DNA of 64,000 nucleotides. Source: CAYRIY01 sp964424335. GTDB lineage: Bacteria; Bacillota; Limnochordia; DTU080; RSA5. The first letter of the stretch is position 1. Each line of letters begins with the position of its first letter. A program made the position numbers and the translations under genes. This document shows, in pieces, positions 43,437 through 51,391 of this stretch. The DNA lies in contig CAYRIY010000003.1 in NCBI GenBank assembly GCA_964424335.1, positions 1 to 64,000 on the forward strand. The letters run 5' to 3'. The notes under the pieces are model-generated. The model was given only the letters and a program-made list of their open reading frames with translations, was not told where the DNA came from and ran no database searches.

Positions 43437-43494
43437 ACCTTGCGCGAGCATCCCTCGGGCGTTTGTGCCGGCCCGAGGGATGCTCGCGCAAGGT
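43437..43494 (+). terminator. 24-bp perfect hairpin between spoIIIAH and accB
   Basis: Bases 43437-43460 (ending CATCCCTCGGGC) are perfectly complementary to 43471-43494 (starting GCCCGAGGGATG), with a 10-nt loop. No T tract follows on either strand, so it is not a standard intrinsic terminator. It may be an unusual terminator, an mRNA-stabilising barrier or a recognition site. The 253 bases between the genes hold nothing else I can assign. Confidence 0.6.
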
Positions 43495-43612
43495 TCGCTT
43501 GGTGGGTGCCCGGCCCGTTGAATGGGAAGGAATAACTTACGTCAACACGAACCAGATTACGATACGATTCACGCATCGGCGCGAACGTTTGCCGCCGAAA
43601 GGGGAACGCTTC

Positions 43613-44083
<471 letters not shown>

Positions 44084-44401
44084 TCTTATCGTCCCCGTGC
44101 CTAAGCGCACAAACGTCTATTTGACGCTCCCAGTCGTCTTCATGCGGTCATAGAGGAATGTCTTTGTGAGCGCCCGATCTTTTCGGCACGGCCGAGCCGC
44201 AAGGCGGACGAAAGGCCAAGCGGGCCGGCGTCTCTAGCCCTATTTGGGCATGAGGTGGGCCGCATGACAGGCGGATTCTCTAAGGAGTCACTCAGCTCGC
44301 GGCCCGACTTTGTCGGGCCGGCCAAGCCACGATCGGATGAAAATCCGCGGGGCGTCAAGTGGGGACGGCAGCCAATCGGATTTTTAAGAGGAGGACTGTC
44401 G
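44084..44401. other. 318-bp gap between accB and accC
   Basis: I see no convincing gene here. It contains a perfect 9-bp hairpin, CGGCCCGAC/GTCGGGCCG (44300-44308/44312-44320), without a T tract, and the accC ribosome site (GAGGAGGACT). An open frame joined to accC runs through the second half from 44255 but has no homology to AccC. In most Bacillota the accB-accC gap is much shorter. Confidence 0.6.
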
Positions 44402-45745
44402 TTGTTTGAAAAGGTGCTGATCGCCAATAGGGGCGAAATCGCTCTGCGCGTGATCCGGGCATGCAGAGAACTCGGCATCGAGTCGGTTGCGATTTACTCG
44501 GAGGCTGACCGAGATTCACTCCATGTCATGGCCGCAGATGAAGCGATCTGCGTCGGACCGGGCCCGTCGAGCGGTTCCTACCTCAACATTCCAAACATCA
44601 TAAGCGCGGCGGTCTTGTCCGGGGCGGACGCAATACATCCCGGTTATGGGTACCTTTCGGAGCGGGCGCACTTCGCGGAGATTTGCGAAACACACGGCAT
44701 CAAGTTTATCGGCCCCTCGGTCTTTGCGATCGAGCAGATGGGAGACAAGGTGACGGCAAAGCGGACCATGGCTCAAGCAGGGGTCCCCGTCATGCCTGGC
44801 AGCCTTGAGCCGGTGGAGTCGGACGATGAGGCGATCGCGCTTGCCGACGAAATCGGTTATCCTGTCATCGTCAAGGCATCCGCCGGCGGAGGCGGACGAG
44901 GCATGAGGCTGGCGAGAAGCCGGACCGAGCTCGAGAGGGTGCTGGGACCGGCTCGGACCGAGGCAGGCGCGGCGTTTGGCAGCGATGCGGTCTACATCGA
45001 GAAGTATCTCGAAGAGCCCCGTCATGTCGAGATTCAGATCTTGGCCGACGAACATGGCAACATCGTCCACCTCGGCGAGCGCGAGTGTTCGATCCAACGA
45101 CGCCACCAGAAGCTGATCGAGGAGGCCCCGTCGCCGATCGTGGACAGCGCTTTGCGAGACGCGATGGGCAAGGCCGCCGTGCTTGCGGCTCAGGCGGTGG
45201 GGTACGCGAACGCGGGGACCGTGGAGTTTCTCGTTGATCGTGAGAAGAATTTTTACTTCCTCGAGATGAATACGAGAATCCAGGTCGAGCACCCCGTCAC
45301 GGAGTGGGTGACAGGCGTCGATCTCGTCAAAGAGCAAATGCGCGTCGCATCAGGGGCCAAGCTGTCGATGAGGCAAAAGGACATTCGATTGCGAGGGCAT
45401 GCGATCGAGTGTAGGATCAACGCGGAAGATCCGGAGCGTGGCTTCATGCCCTCGCCGGGGACCGTACGATTTTATCACGCTCCCGGTGGGATCGGCGTGC
45501 GTGTCGACAGCGCCTTGTACACGGGCTGCGTGGTGCCGCCTTACTACGATTCCATGCTGGCCAAGCTGATCGTCCATGCAGAGGACAGACAGTCCGCGAT
45601 CGAAAAGGCTTTGGCCGCGCTTGACGAATTTCGCATCGATGGCATCAATACAAATGTCGCCTACCTCAAGGAGATCCTCGATCACCCGAAGTTTCGCGAG
45701 GGCGAGCTCTCCACCAACTTCATCGATCGCCACATGGCTCGGTAG
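44402..45745 (+). CDS. accC: Biotin carboxylase subunit of acetyl-CoA carboxylase
   Basis: AccC (447 residues) carboxylates biotin on AccB using ATP and bicarbonate. It starts FEKVLIANRGEIALRVIRAC, has the ATP-grasp Gly loop KASAGGGGRGMR, the ERECSIQRRHQK block and EMNTRIQVEHPVTEWVTG. The TTG at 44402 has AAGAGGAGGACT upstream and sets the conserved N-terminus. Confidence 0.96.
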   Translation: MFEKVLIANRGEIALRVIRACRELGIESVAIYSEADRDSLHVMAADEAICVGPGPSSGSYLNIPNIISAAVLSGADAIHPGYGYLSERAHFAEICETHGIKFIGPSVFAIEQMGDKVTAKRTMAQAGVPVMPGSLEPVESDDEAIALADEIGYPVIVKASAGGGGRGMRLARSRTELERVLGPARTEAGAAFGSDAVYIEKYLEEPRHVEIQILADEHGNIVHLGERECSIQRRHQKLIEEAPSPIVDSALRDAMGKAAVLAAQAVGYANAGTVEFLVDREKNFYFLEMNTRIQVEHPVTEWVTGVDLVKEQMRVASGAKLSMRQKDIRLRGHAIECRINAEDPERGFMPSPGTVRFYHAPGGIGVRVDSALYTGCVVPPYYDSMLAKLIVHAEDRQSAIEKALAALDEFRIDGINTNVAYLKEILDHPKFREGELSTNFIDRHMAR

Positions 45746-45793
45746 GCGTGATGAAAGACCAAACACTCGGCTGACTCGAAAGGAAGATCGAAC

Positions 45794-46180
45794 GTGGCAG
45801 AAAAGAAGGAGCGAACCGAGCTTGGCGACATCCGGATCGCAAACGAAGTCGTCGGTGTGATCGCGGGCCTCGCCGCGACCGATGTCGACGGTGTCGCCGG
45901 CATGAGCGGAGGCATTGCGGGAGGGATTGCGGAGCTCCTTGGCCGCAAAAACCTATCGAAGGGCGTCAAGGTCGAAGTGGGCGAGGAACAGGCGGCCGTC
46001 GACCTGTTCGTCGTGGTGGAATACGGCGTTCGGATTCCCGATATCGCCTGGCACATTCAGGAGAACGTAAAGCGAGCGATCGAGACGATGACGGGTCTTG
46101 AGGTCGTGGAAGTGAACGTGCACATCCAGGGCGTTCATTTCCCAAGTGAAGAACGGTATGAGGATACCCGCGTCAAATAG
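45794..46180 (+). CDS. Asp23/Gls24 family envelope stress protein (YqhY-like)
   Basis: The 128-residue protein has the Asp23 signature: LGDIRIANEVVGVIAGLAATDVDGV, a Gly-rich stretch, then VVEYGVRIPDIAWHIQENVKRAIE and VVEVNVHIQGV. In B. subtilis the equivalent gene after accC is yqhY, which affects acetyl-CoA carboxylase activity. The GTG start has AAAGGAAGATCG upstream. amaP and a DUF2273 gene follow, an envelope-stress module. Confidence 0.92.
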   Translation: MAEKKERTELGDIRIANEVVGVIAGLAATDVDGVAGMSGGIAGGIAELLGRKNLSKGVKVEVGEEQAAVDLFVVVEYGVRIPDIAWHIQENVKRAIETMTGLEVVEVNVHIQGVHFPSEERYEDTRVK

Positions 46181-46238
46181 TGACGAAATGAAGCGACGGT
46201 GACCGAGCAGGTTTGATTTCGCGGCGCCCGGGGAGACG

Positions 46239-46799
46239 ATGCGCATGCCGAGGGATTCACAACAACTGAGAATGGTCGATCGCACTGTCCTAACGCTTGC
46301 TGCGATCTTTCTCATCCTCTTGTCCGGGCTCGTCCTGGCCCACGGACTCGGTTGGCAAGGGGCAGGGAGCCTTTTCAACGTCGTGTCCCAACTAGAGGGG
46401 CGTTTGCTCGAATCGGTCCTCACCGCGGTCGTCCTACTCCTCGTCGGCCTTCACATATTGTTCTACGGAACGCAGCACGAAGACGAAGGCGGCATTCGCC
46501 AGGAGACCGAGATCGGTCATGTTCAGATCTCCCTAAGGGCGATCGAATCGCTCGTCCAGCGGACGGCGAAGGGCGTTCGCGGCATCCGTGACGTCGATGT
46601 AAGGGTTCACTCAAGTCCCGAAGGGGTCGCGGTCGCGCTCTCGGTGGTCGCGGTCCCTGAGATCCCGATTCCGCAAATATCGGAGGAAGTCGGTCACAAA
46701 GTCCGCTCACAGGTGCGGGAGTCGCTCGGCATCCCCGTCGACGACGTGGCGATCGAGATCAGGAACATCGCAGGCGAAGCCAAAGGCCGAGTCGAGTAA
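46239..46799 (+). CDS. amaP: Alkaline shock response membrane anchor protein AmaP
   Basis: The 186-residue protein has two membrane segments (about residues 17-36 and 55-75) and a cytoplasmic Asp23-like domain (QISLRAIESLVQRTAKGVRGI and IPQISEEVGHKVRSQVRESLG). In Staphylococcus AmaP ties Asp23 to the membrane, and Asp23 is encoded just upstream here. The ATG at 46239 has CGGGGAGACG upstream. Confidence 0.88.
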   Translation: MRMPRDSQQLRMVDRTVLTLAAIFLILLSGLVLAHGLGWQGAGSLFNVVSQLEGRLLESVLTAVVLLLVGLHILFYGTQHEDEGGIRQETEIGHVQISLRAIESLVQRTAKGVRGIRDVDVRVHSSPEGVAVALSVVAVPEIPIPQISEEVGHKVRSQVRESLGIPVDDVAIEIRNIAGEAKGRVE

Positions 46800-46852
46800 G
46801 CGTCAAGCTATTGGTCCGGGAGATTCGGGAACGATAGGGGAGGGAAAAGATC

Positions 46853-47071
46853 ATGAACGGCCTCTTGTCCGAGTTTTTGGAGTGGCTCTTTCGGCATCGC
46901 GGCAAGGTGGTCGGGACCCTCGTCGGCCTGCTCCTAGGGTGGATGATCGTGGCCTATGGCGTGTTCAAGACGCTTTTTATCGCCGCTTGTCTCATTGGGG
47001 GATACATTGTGGGCACGTGGCTCGACGAGGGCCCACCGGGTCGCAGAGGCTTTTCACGTCGCCGTAGGTAA
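46853..47071 (+). CDS. DUF2273 small membrane protein
   Basis: This 72-residue protein has an N-terminal FRHRGKVVGTLVGLLLGWMI pattern, two membrane segments and a basic tail, as in DUF2273 proteins encoded with asp23 and amaP. Its function is unknown. The ATG has GGGGAGGGAAAAG upstream. Confidence 0.88.
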   Translation: MNGLLSEFLEWLFRHRGKVVGTLVGLLLGWMIVAYGVFKTLFIAACLIGGYIVGTWLDEGPPGRRGFSRRRR

Positions 47072-47171
47072 GCCGAGTGTGCCCTGATACTCAAAACGCT
47101 TTAAGCGAGCGTCTGATACAAATTCGATCGATTCTTGCGATCGATCGCTTGAGAGTAGGTCCGATTCTGTC

Positions 47172-47579
47172 GTGAGCAGAAGGTTCGCCCGTGAAGTTGC
47201 AGTACGAACACTCTTCCAGGTCGATGTGGGCCGGGCGAATGTCGACCGGGCTTTTCAATACAGCCTCGAAGGGTACGATCTCGAAGCGAAGGATGTAGCG
47301 TTTGCCCGCTCGCTCGTCGACGGCGTGCTCGCCAATTTGAGCGAGATTGACCGCACGATTGCCCGCTCGGCCGATCACTGGTCGATCGACCGCATGGCCA
47401 AGACGGACCGAAACATCCTTAGAATTGCGGTATACGAAATCCTATTCGGCGATGATGTCCCCTCAAGTGTTGCCGTGAACGAGGCGGTAGAACTGGCCAA
47501 GACGTACGGCGACGCAGACTCCGGAAAGTTTGTCAACGGCATCCTTGGGTTTGTTCTACGTGGCGCTTCCCAGACATAG
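47172..47579 (+). CDS. nusB: Transcription antitermination factor NusB
   Basis: NusB (135 residues) binds boxA RNA with NusE during rRNA transcription. It begins SRRFAREVAVRTLFQVDVG and contains SIDRMAKTDRNILRIAVYEIL and the C-terminal VNEAVELAKTYGDADSGKFVNGIL. The GTG at 47172 lacks a strong ribosome site. The usual folD gene does not follow. Confidence 0.95.
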   Translation: MSRRFAREVAVRTLFQVDVGRANVDRAFQYSLEGYDLEAKDVAFARSLVDGVLANLSEIDRTIARSADHWSIDRMAKTDRNILRIAVYEILFGDDVPSSVAVNEAVELAKTYGDADSGKFVNGILGFVLRGASQT

Positions 47580-47583
47580 TGAT

Positions 47584-47614
47584 AGGCTACAGCCGTAAAT
47601 CGCGGCAGTAGCCT
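47584..47614 (+). terminator. Hairpin after nusB, without T tract
   Basis: AGGCTAC (47584-47590) pairs with GTAGCCT (47608-47614), and inside an A-A mismatch GCCG pairs with CGGC. It follows the nusB stop by a few bases. With no T run, it may be a processing or stabilising element rather than a terminator. Confidence 0.35.
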
Positions 47615-47644
47615 CATCAACTCATGTGAAGGGAAGTTGGGAAC

Positions 47645-47803
47645 ATGTGGATCAAACTGGCCATCGGCGCGATCGTCGGACTCGTCCTCGGCTACTTCTT
47701 GGCGCCCGGATATGCGCTCTGGGTGGTCGTGGGCATCGTCGCAGGGTACTTGGTCGAGCTTTTTACTCAGCGTCGCAAGTCCAAGCAGAAGGTGCAAGGG
47801 TGA
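47645..47803 (+). CDS. Small (52-residue) membrane protein
   Basis: An ATG at 47645 with GAAGGGAAG upstream opens a frame of 52 residues: two membrane segments (about residues 3-18 and 23-40) joined by APGYAL, then a basic tail (RRKSKQKVQG). This resembles the small DUF2273-type proteins of this locus. It fits neatly between nusB and xseA. Confidence 0.65.
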   Translation: MWIKLAIGAIVGLVLGYFLAPGYALWVVVGIVAGYLVELFTQRRKSKQKVQG

Positions 47804-47883
47804 TCCCGTAGAAAAGGGATGGCCCCGACCCCCGCCGAATGCAGATTTACCAGCTCGTGTTGAATGTCAAAGGCGGGAGTCGC

Positions 47884-49137
47884 ATGGTGGAACAGCCGAG
47901 TTTCGGAGGCCGGCACGTCTATAGCGTCAGTGAGCTGACCCGGACGATCAAGAGCGTGCTCGAGCGCTCTCGGGACCTCGCTTCCCTGCTCGTCAAGGGT
48001 GAGATCTCAAACTTTAAGCACCACACCTCAGGGCACATGTACTTTACGCTCAAGGACGACAAGGGGCGTCTCAAGTGCGTGATGTTCCGAGGAAGGGCCT
48101 CGACACTGCGGTTTCGTCCTGAAGACGGCCTCACCGTCGTGGCTGGAGGCTCGATCAGCGTCTATGAGGCGGCGGGAGAGTATCAACTCTACGTGGACGA
48201 GCTCTACCCTGCGGGTCAGGGAGCGCTCCACCTCGCCTTTGAGCAGCTTAAACAGAAACTGGCCGCGGAAGGCCTCTTTGCAAGCGAGCGGAAGCGACCG
48301 ATTCCGTTTCTGCCCCGGACCGTAGGGGTCGTCACATCGCCTACGGGGGCGGCGATTCGGGACATTCTAAGCGTGCTCAGGCGCCGCTTTCCCAATGTCG
48401 ACATCTTGATCGCGCCGGCGATCGTACAAGGGGACGCCGGTCCCCCTAGCGTCGTCGAAGCCATTCGGCGGATGAACGCGAGGGATGATGTCGATGTCTT
48501 GATCGTTGGACGGGGCGGAGGCTCTCTTGAGGAGCTTTGGACGTTCAATGACGAGCGTGTGGCTCGAGCGATCGCAGCCTCGCGCATTCCGGTCATCTCC
48601 GCGGTCGGGCATGAAACAGACGTGACGATTGCAGATTTTGTAGCGGATCGACGGGCCCCGACGCCTTCTGCGGCGGCTGAAATGGCCGTGCCGGAGCGCG
48701 CGGGGCTTTCCCGCGATATCGACGCGCATAAGGAGCGCCTAATCGGCGCCCAAACGAAACTCATCGCTCGGATGAGGGAAAACTTGGGCTACCTGGAGCA
48801 AAGCGCTGCGCTCACCAGGCCGGGGGATCGCGTCCGGCAACTCAGCCAACAAGTGGACGAGTTGGTCCATCGCTCCAGCCTTGCTATGACGCGCGAAATG
48901 CAAAGCAAGCGGAGCAAGTTGGCCGCGCTCGTTGGAAAGTTGGATGGCCTCAGTCCCCTCGGCACATTGGCCCGCGGCTACGCCATTTGCAGCGTTTACG
49001 ACACGGACCAGGTCGTCACCGACGCCTCGATGGTAAAGCCGGGCGATGCCTTGAGGGTTCGAGTAAGTCGAGGCGAATTCGTTGCCCGGGTGACGGACGG
49101 AGTCGGCCCGATGCAAGCCCAGCTCCCGATTGGGTAG
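47884..49137 (+). CDS. xseA: Exodeoxyribonuclease VII large subunit
   Basis: XseA (417 residues) degrades single-stranded DNA together with XseB. It has an OB-fold N-terminus (VSELTRTIKSVLERS, KGEISNFKHHTSGHMYFTLKD), the core GVVTSPTGAAIRDI, VGRGGGSLEELWTFNDE and AVGHETDVTIADFVADRRAPTPSAAAE, then coiled-coil segments. The ATG at 47884 has GGCGGGAGT upstream; the frame also runs back to 47839. Confidence 0.95.
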   Translation: MVEQPSFGGRHVYSVSELTRTIKSVLERSRDLASLLVKGEISNFKHHTSGHMYFTLKDDKGRLKCVMFRGRASTLRFRPEDGLTVVAGGSISVYEAAGEYQLYVDELYPAGQGALHLAFEQLKQKLAAEGLFASERKRPIPFLPRTVGVVTSPTGAAIRDILSVLRRRFPNVDILIAPAIVQGDAGPPSVVEAIRRMNARDDVDVLIVGRGGGSLEELWTFNDERVARAIAASRIPVISAVGHETDVTIADFVADRRAPTPSAAAEMAVPERAGLSRDIDAHKERLIGAQTKLIARMRENLGYLEQSAALTRPGDRVRQLSQQVDELVHRSSLAMTREMQSKRSKLAALVGKLDGLSPLGTLARGYAICSVYDTDQVVTDASMVKPGDALRVRVSRGEFVARVTDGVGPMQAQLPIG

Positions 49138-49261
49138 CAATCGTAGGAAAACGTCGATCGCACGTCGCTGCGCGACAATGATTTAATGGCAGAAGGCGCT
49201 GCTCACTTATTTGACGCGAGGGCGACGCAGGCAGCGCCTGGAGAGAAGAGGAGTGACGTTC

Positions 49262-49540
49262 GTGAGCGAGGAGAAATCAGGCGTCGGCGTTGGCGGCTCG
49301 GAAAACGCCACGTTCGAGGAGGCCTTTAAGGAGCTCGAGTCGATCGTGCGCAAGCTCGAGGGCGGTGACGTGAAGCTCGAGGAGTCCCTCAAGCTCTTTG
49401 AAGAGGGAGTGCGCCTCGCGCGCGCCTGTTCGGCGAAGTTGGACGCTGCGGAGGGTAAGATCAGGCTGCTCCTCGAGGGGGAGGATGGGTCGCCTGTCGA
49501 AGCGCCCTTTGACGACTTGCCTGGAGCGGCCTCCTCGTGA
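49262..49540 (+). CDS. xseB: Exodeoxyribonuclease VII small subunit
   Basis: XseB (92 residues) has the family helices TFEEAFKELESIVRKLEGGDVKLEESLKLFEEG in outline and wraps around XseA. The GTG at 49262 follows AGAGGAG; GTG at 49253 is an alternative. It overlaps ispA by 4 nt. xseA lies 124 nt upstream. Confidence 0.94.
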   Translation: MSEEKSGVGVGGSENATFEEAFKELESIVRKLEGGDVKLEESLKLFEEGVRLARACSAKLDAAEGKIRLLLEGEDGSPVEAPFDDLPGAASS

Positions 49541-50529
49541 GCCGATTAAAGGGGACGTCCACGGTTGCCGAAGCCTTGCGCGAGCGGGTAGAGCGGGTCG
49601 AGGAAGCGCTTCACGCCCTCTTGCCGCACCCGAGCGCGTTTCCTGAGGTCATTCACGAGTCCATGCGCTACAGCACGCTTGGAGGCGGCAAGCGGCTTCG
49701 TGCGGTGCTCTTGATGGAGGCCGCCGCGCTCGTGTCTGCACTGCCAGCGGCGCGACGCGTCTCCCCCGATGAAGCGTCCGTGCACATCACGCCCGAATTA
49801 ATGCGGTCCGTCGGCGCGGCCCCGGCAGCCGGCGCTGCGGTGGAGATGGTGCACGCCTTCTCCCTGATCCATGACGATCTTCCGTGCATGGATGACGACG
49901 ACCTTAGGCGCGGCAAGCCTACAAACCACAAAGTGTACGGTGAAGGGATCGCGGTATTGGCAGGGGACGGGCTCTTGGCGCGTGCCTTTGAAGTGACCGC
50001 AAGGTTGCCCTGGGCTGGAACGGATCATCAAACAGCCGCCCTTGTTACGGCCGAACTCGCGATGGCTGTGGGCTCGGGCGGGATTGTCGGGGGCCAGGTT
50101 GCCGACATCCAGGCAGAGAGTCGTTCGTTCGACGATTCCTCTCTTGATTCTCACGAGACGCTCGCCTACATTCATGCGCATAAGACAGGAGCGCTCTTTG
50201 TTGCCAGCCTGCGTATAGGCGGGATCATCGGGGGAATGACCCCTGATGAGCTTGCCCAGTTGACATCTTTTGGCGAAAGCATCGGCCTTGTGTTCCAAAT
50301 CGTGGACGACATCCTCGACGTCGAAGGCGAGGCGAGCGCCATGGGCAAAAATGTCGGCGGCGACGAGGAACGCGGCAAGCTTACGTATCCCGCCTTATAC
50401 GGCCTCGATGCTTCCAAACGCCGCGTCGCGGAGGAGATGGAGCGCGCGGGCTCGGCGCTCGATGTGTTCGGCGAGAAGGCGGCGTTCCTGAGGGCGCTTG
50501 CAGAGGCGATGGCGTTACGCCGTTCGTAG
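49537..50529 (+). CDS. ispA: Farnesyl diphosphate synthase
   Basis: IspA (330 residues) condenses isoprenoid C5 units. The first Asp-rich motif is in HDDLPCMDDDDLRRGKPTNH, the second in FQIVDDILDVEG. Compared with the usual ~295 residues it has extra residues around 65-85 (ALPAARRVSPDEASVHITPE). The GTG overlaps the xseB stop by 4 nt. dxs, which supplies the same pathway, lies beyond the OLE-like RNA. Confidence 0.94.
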   Translation: MSRLKGTSTVAEALRERVERVEEALHALLPHPSAFPEVIHESMRYSTLGGGKRLRAVLLMEAAALVSALPAARRVSPDEASVHITPELMRSVGAAPAAGAAVEMVHAFSLIHDDLPCMDDDDLRRGKPTNHKVYGEGIAVLAGDGLLARAFEVTARLPWAGTDHQTAALVTAELAMAVGSGGIVGGQVADIQAESRSFDDSSLDSHETLAYIHAHKTGALFVASLRIGGIIGGMTPDELAQLTSFGESIGLVFQIVDDILDVEGEASAMGKNVGGDEERGKLTYPALYGLDASKRRVAEEMERAGSALDVFGEKAAFLRALAEAMALRRS

Positions 50530-50538
50530 TGGTATAAT
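50530..50538 (+). promoter_or_regulatory. Extended -10 promoter of the OLE-like RNA
   Basis: TGGTATAAT (TATAAT at 50533-50538) spans the ispA stop region. There is no clear -35. Transcription would start near 50545, at the 5' edge of the structured region. Confidence 0.6.
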
Positions 50539-50544
50539 ATAAAC

Positions 50545-51220
50545 GACTTTAGGATAGGTGGTGCAGTATCCTAGTCAGACTTCGGCCTTTGAAGACGGGC
50601 CTAAAAATCCGTCGCGGGCACATCGATGAAGTCCCTGGTGGTGGCCATCGACGCCCAGTCGGGGGTTGCTGCTGGGGGTTAAGGTGATGGGGCGATCTAC
50701 AATGGCATGTAGGCGTTGACCCCGTCTCCGCGGAGACCCACGTCCGTGGGGAACCGCTTGCGTATCGTGCTTCGTGGTTCGGGCGCAAGCGGAGAACTAC
50801 GGCTTGGGGTTAAACCTGCACGCGATGCAAGTCGACAGGTCGGAGGTTCGGACTTGTCGCAAGTGTTGGGTGCAGTGTAGCCTGCCTTGAGTGGCGGGGG
50901 TGGGATAGCAGGTATCAGCTCGCTTGCTTCCATGGCCAGGGAGAAAGTGAGTCCTTGCTGCTTGAAACCCTTACTGCAAAAGAGGCTAGAAGGTTTTGAA
51001 GTCTGTCGAGGAAAACTCCTAGGCTGTTCCCTTGCGGGAGGCCTTGCGGGGATTACGGTGTGGTCTGAGTGGCAATCCAGCCTTGCCGTCGGTGACGCGG
51101 CAAAGTGGCCGGAAAGGGGAAACCGCCGAGGACGGTGACGTCGCGGAGGGCCGCTGGGAAAACCTGCTGGACCTTAAGCCACAATCTTTACTCGCAAGGC
51201 TGCCACCTATGCCGTTTTTT
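50545..51220 (+). ncRNA. OLE RNA (ornate, large, extremophilic)
   Basis: This 860-bp gene-free gap between ispA and dxs is where OLE RNA lies in B. halodurans and many extremophilic Firmicutes. The sequence is dense with hairpins: GTCTCCG/CGGAGAC (50724-50737), CCCAC/GTGGG just after, CCGCTTGCG/CGCAAGCGG (50754-50762/50784-50792), and CTGCAC/GTGCAG enclosing CGACAGGTC/GACTTGTCG (50816-50875). It ends near a T6 run (51215-51220). Size matches the ~610-nt class. OLE RNAs bind the membrane protein OapA, but no oapA lies here. Ends are approximate, and the family call rests on place, size and structure. Confidence 0.8.
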
Positions 51221-51391
51221 CTATTGGTTTGCCCCCTTGGTATTGCCCCCCAAAATGGTTTTGACACACACCTCACTTTTTAACTCTCTCCCTCGAAGAG
51301 GCTCCGTTTGCGTCCGTTCGACCAAGGAAAGGATATAGTTACGCTTCGCCGAAAGATCGATGATGAGGGTTTTTGAAAGCGAGGAGATTGG

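Noticed and set aside
44255..44401. N-terminal extension of accC
   Set aside because: The frame is open, but AccC homologues begin at the FEKVLIANRGEIA region and a strong ribosome site directly precedes TTG 44402.
51032..51283. 83-codon + strand ORF at the end of the OLE-like RNA, considered as an oapA remnant
   Set aside because: It has no multi-helix membrane pattern and no ribosome site, and it runs through the structured RNA.
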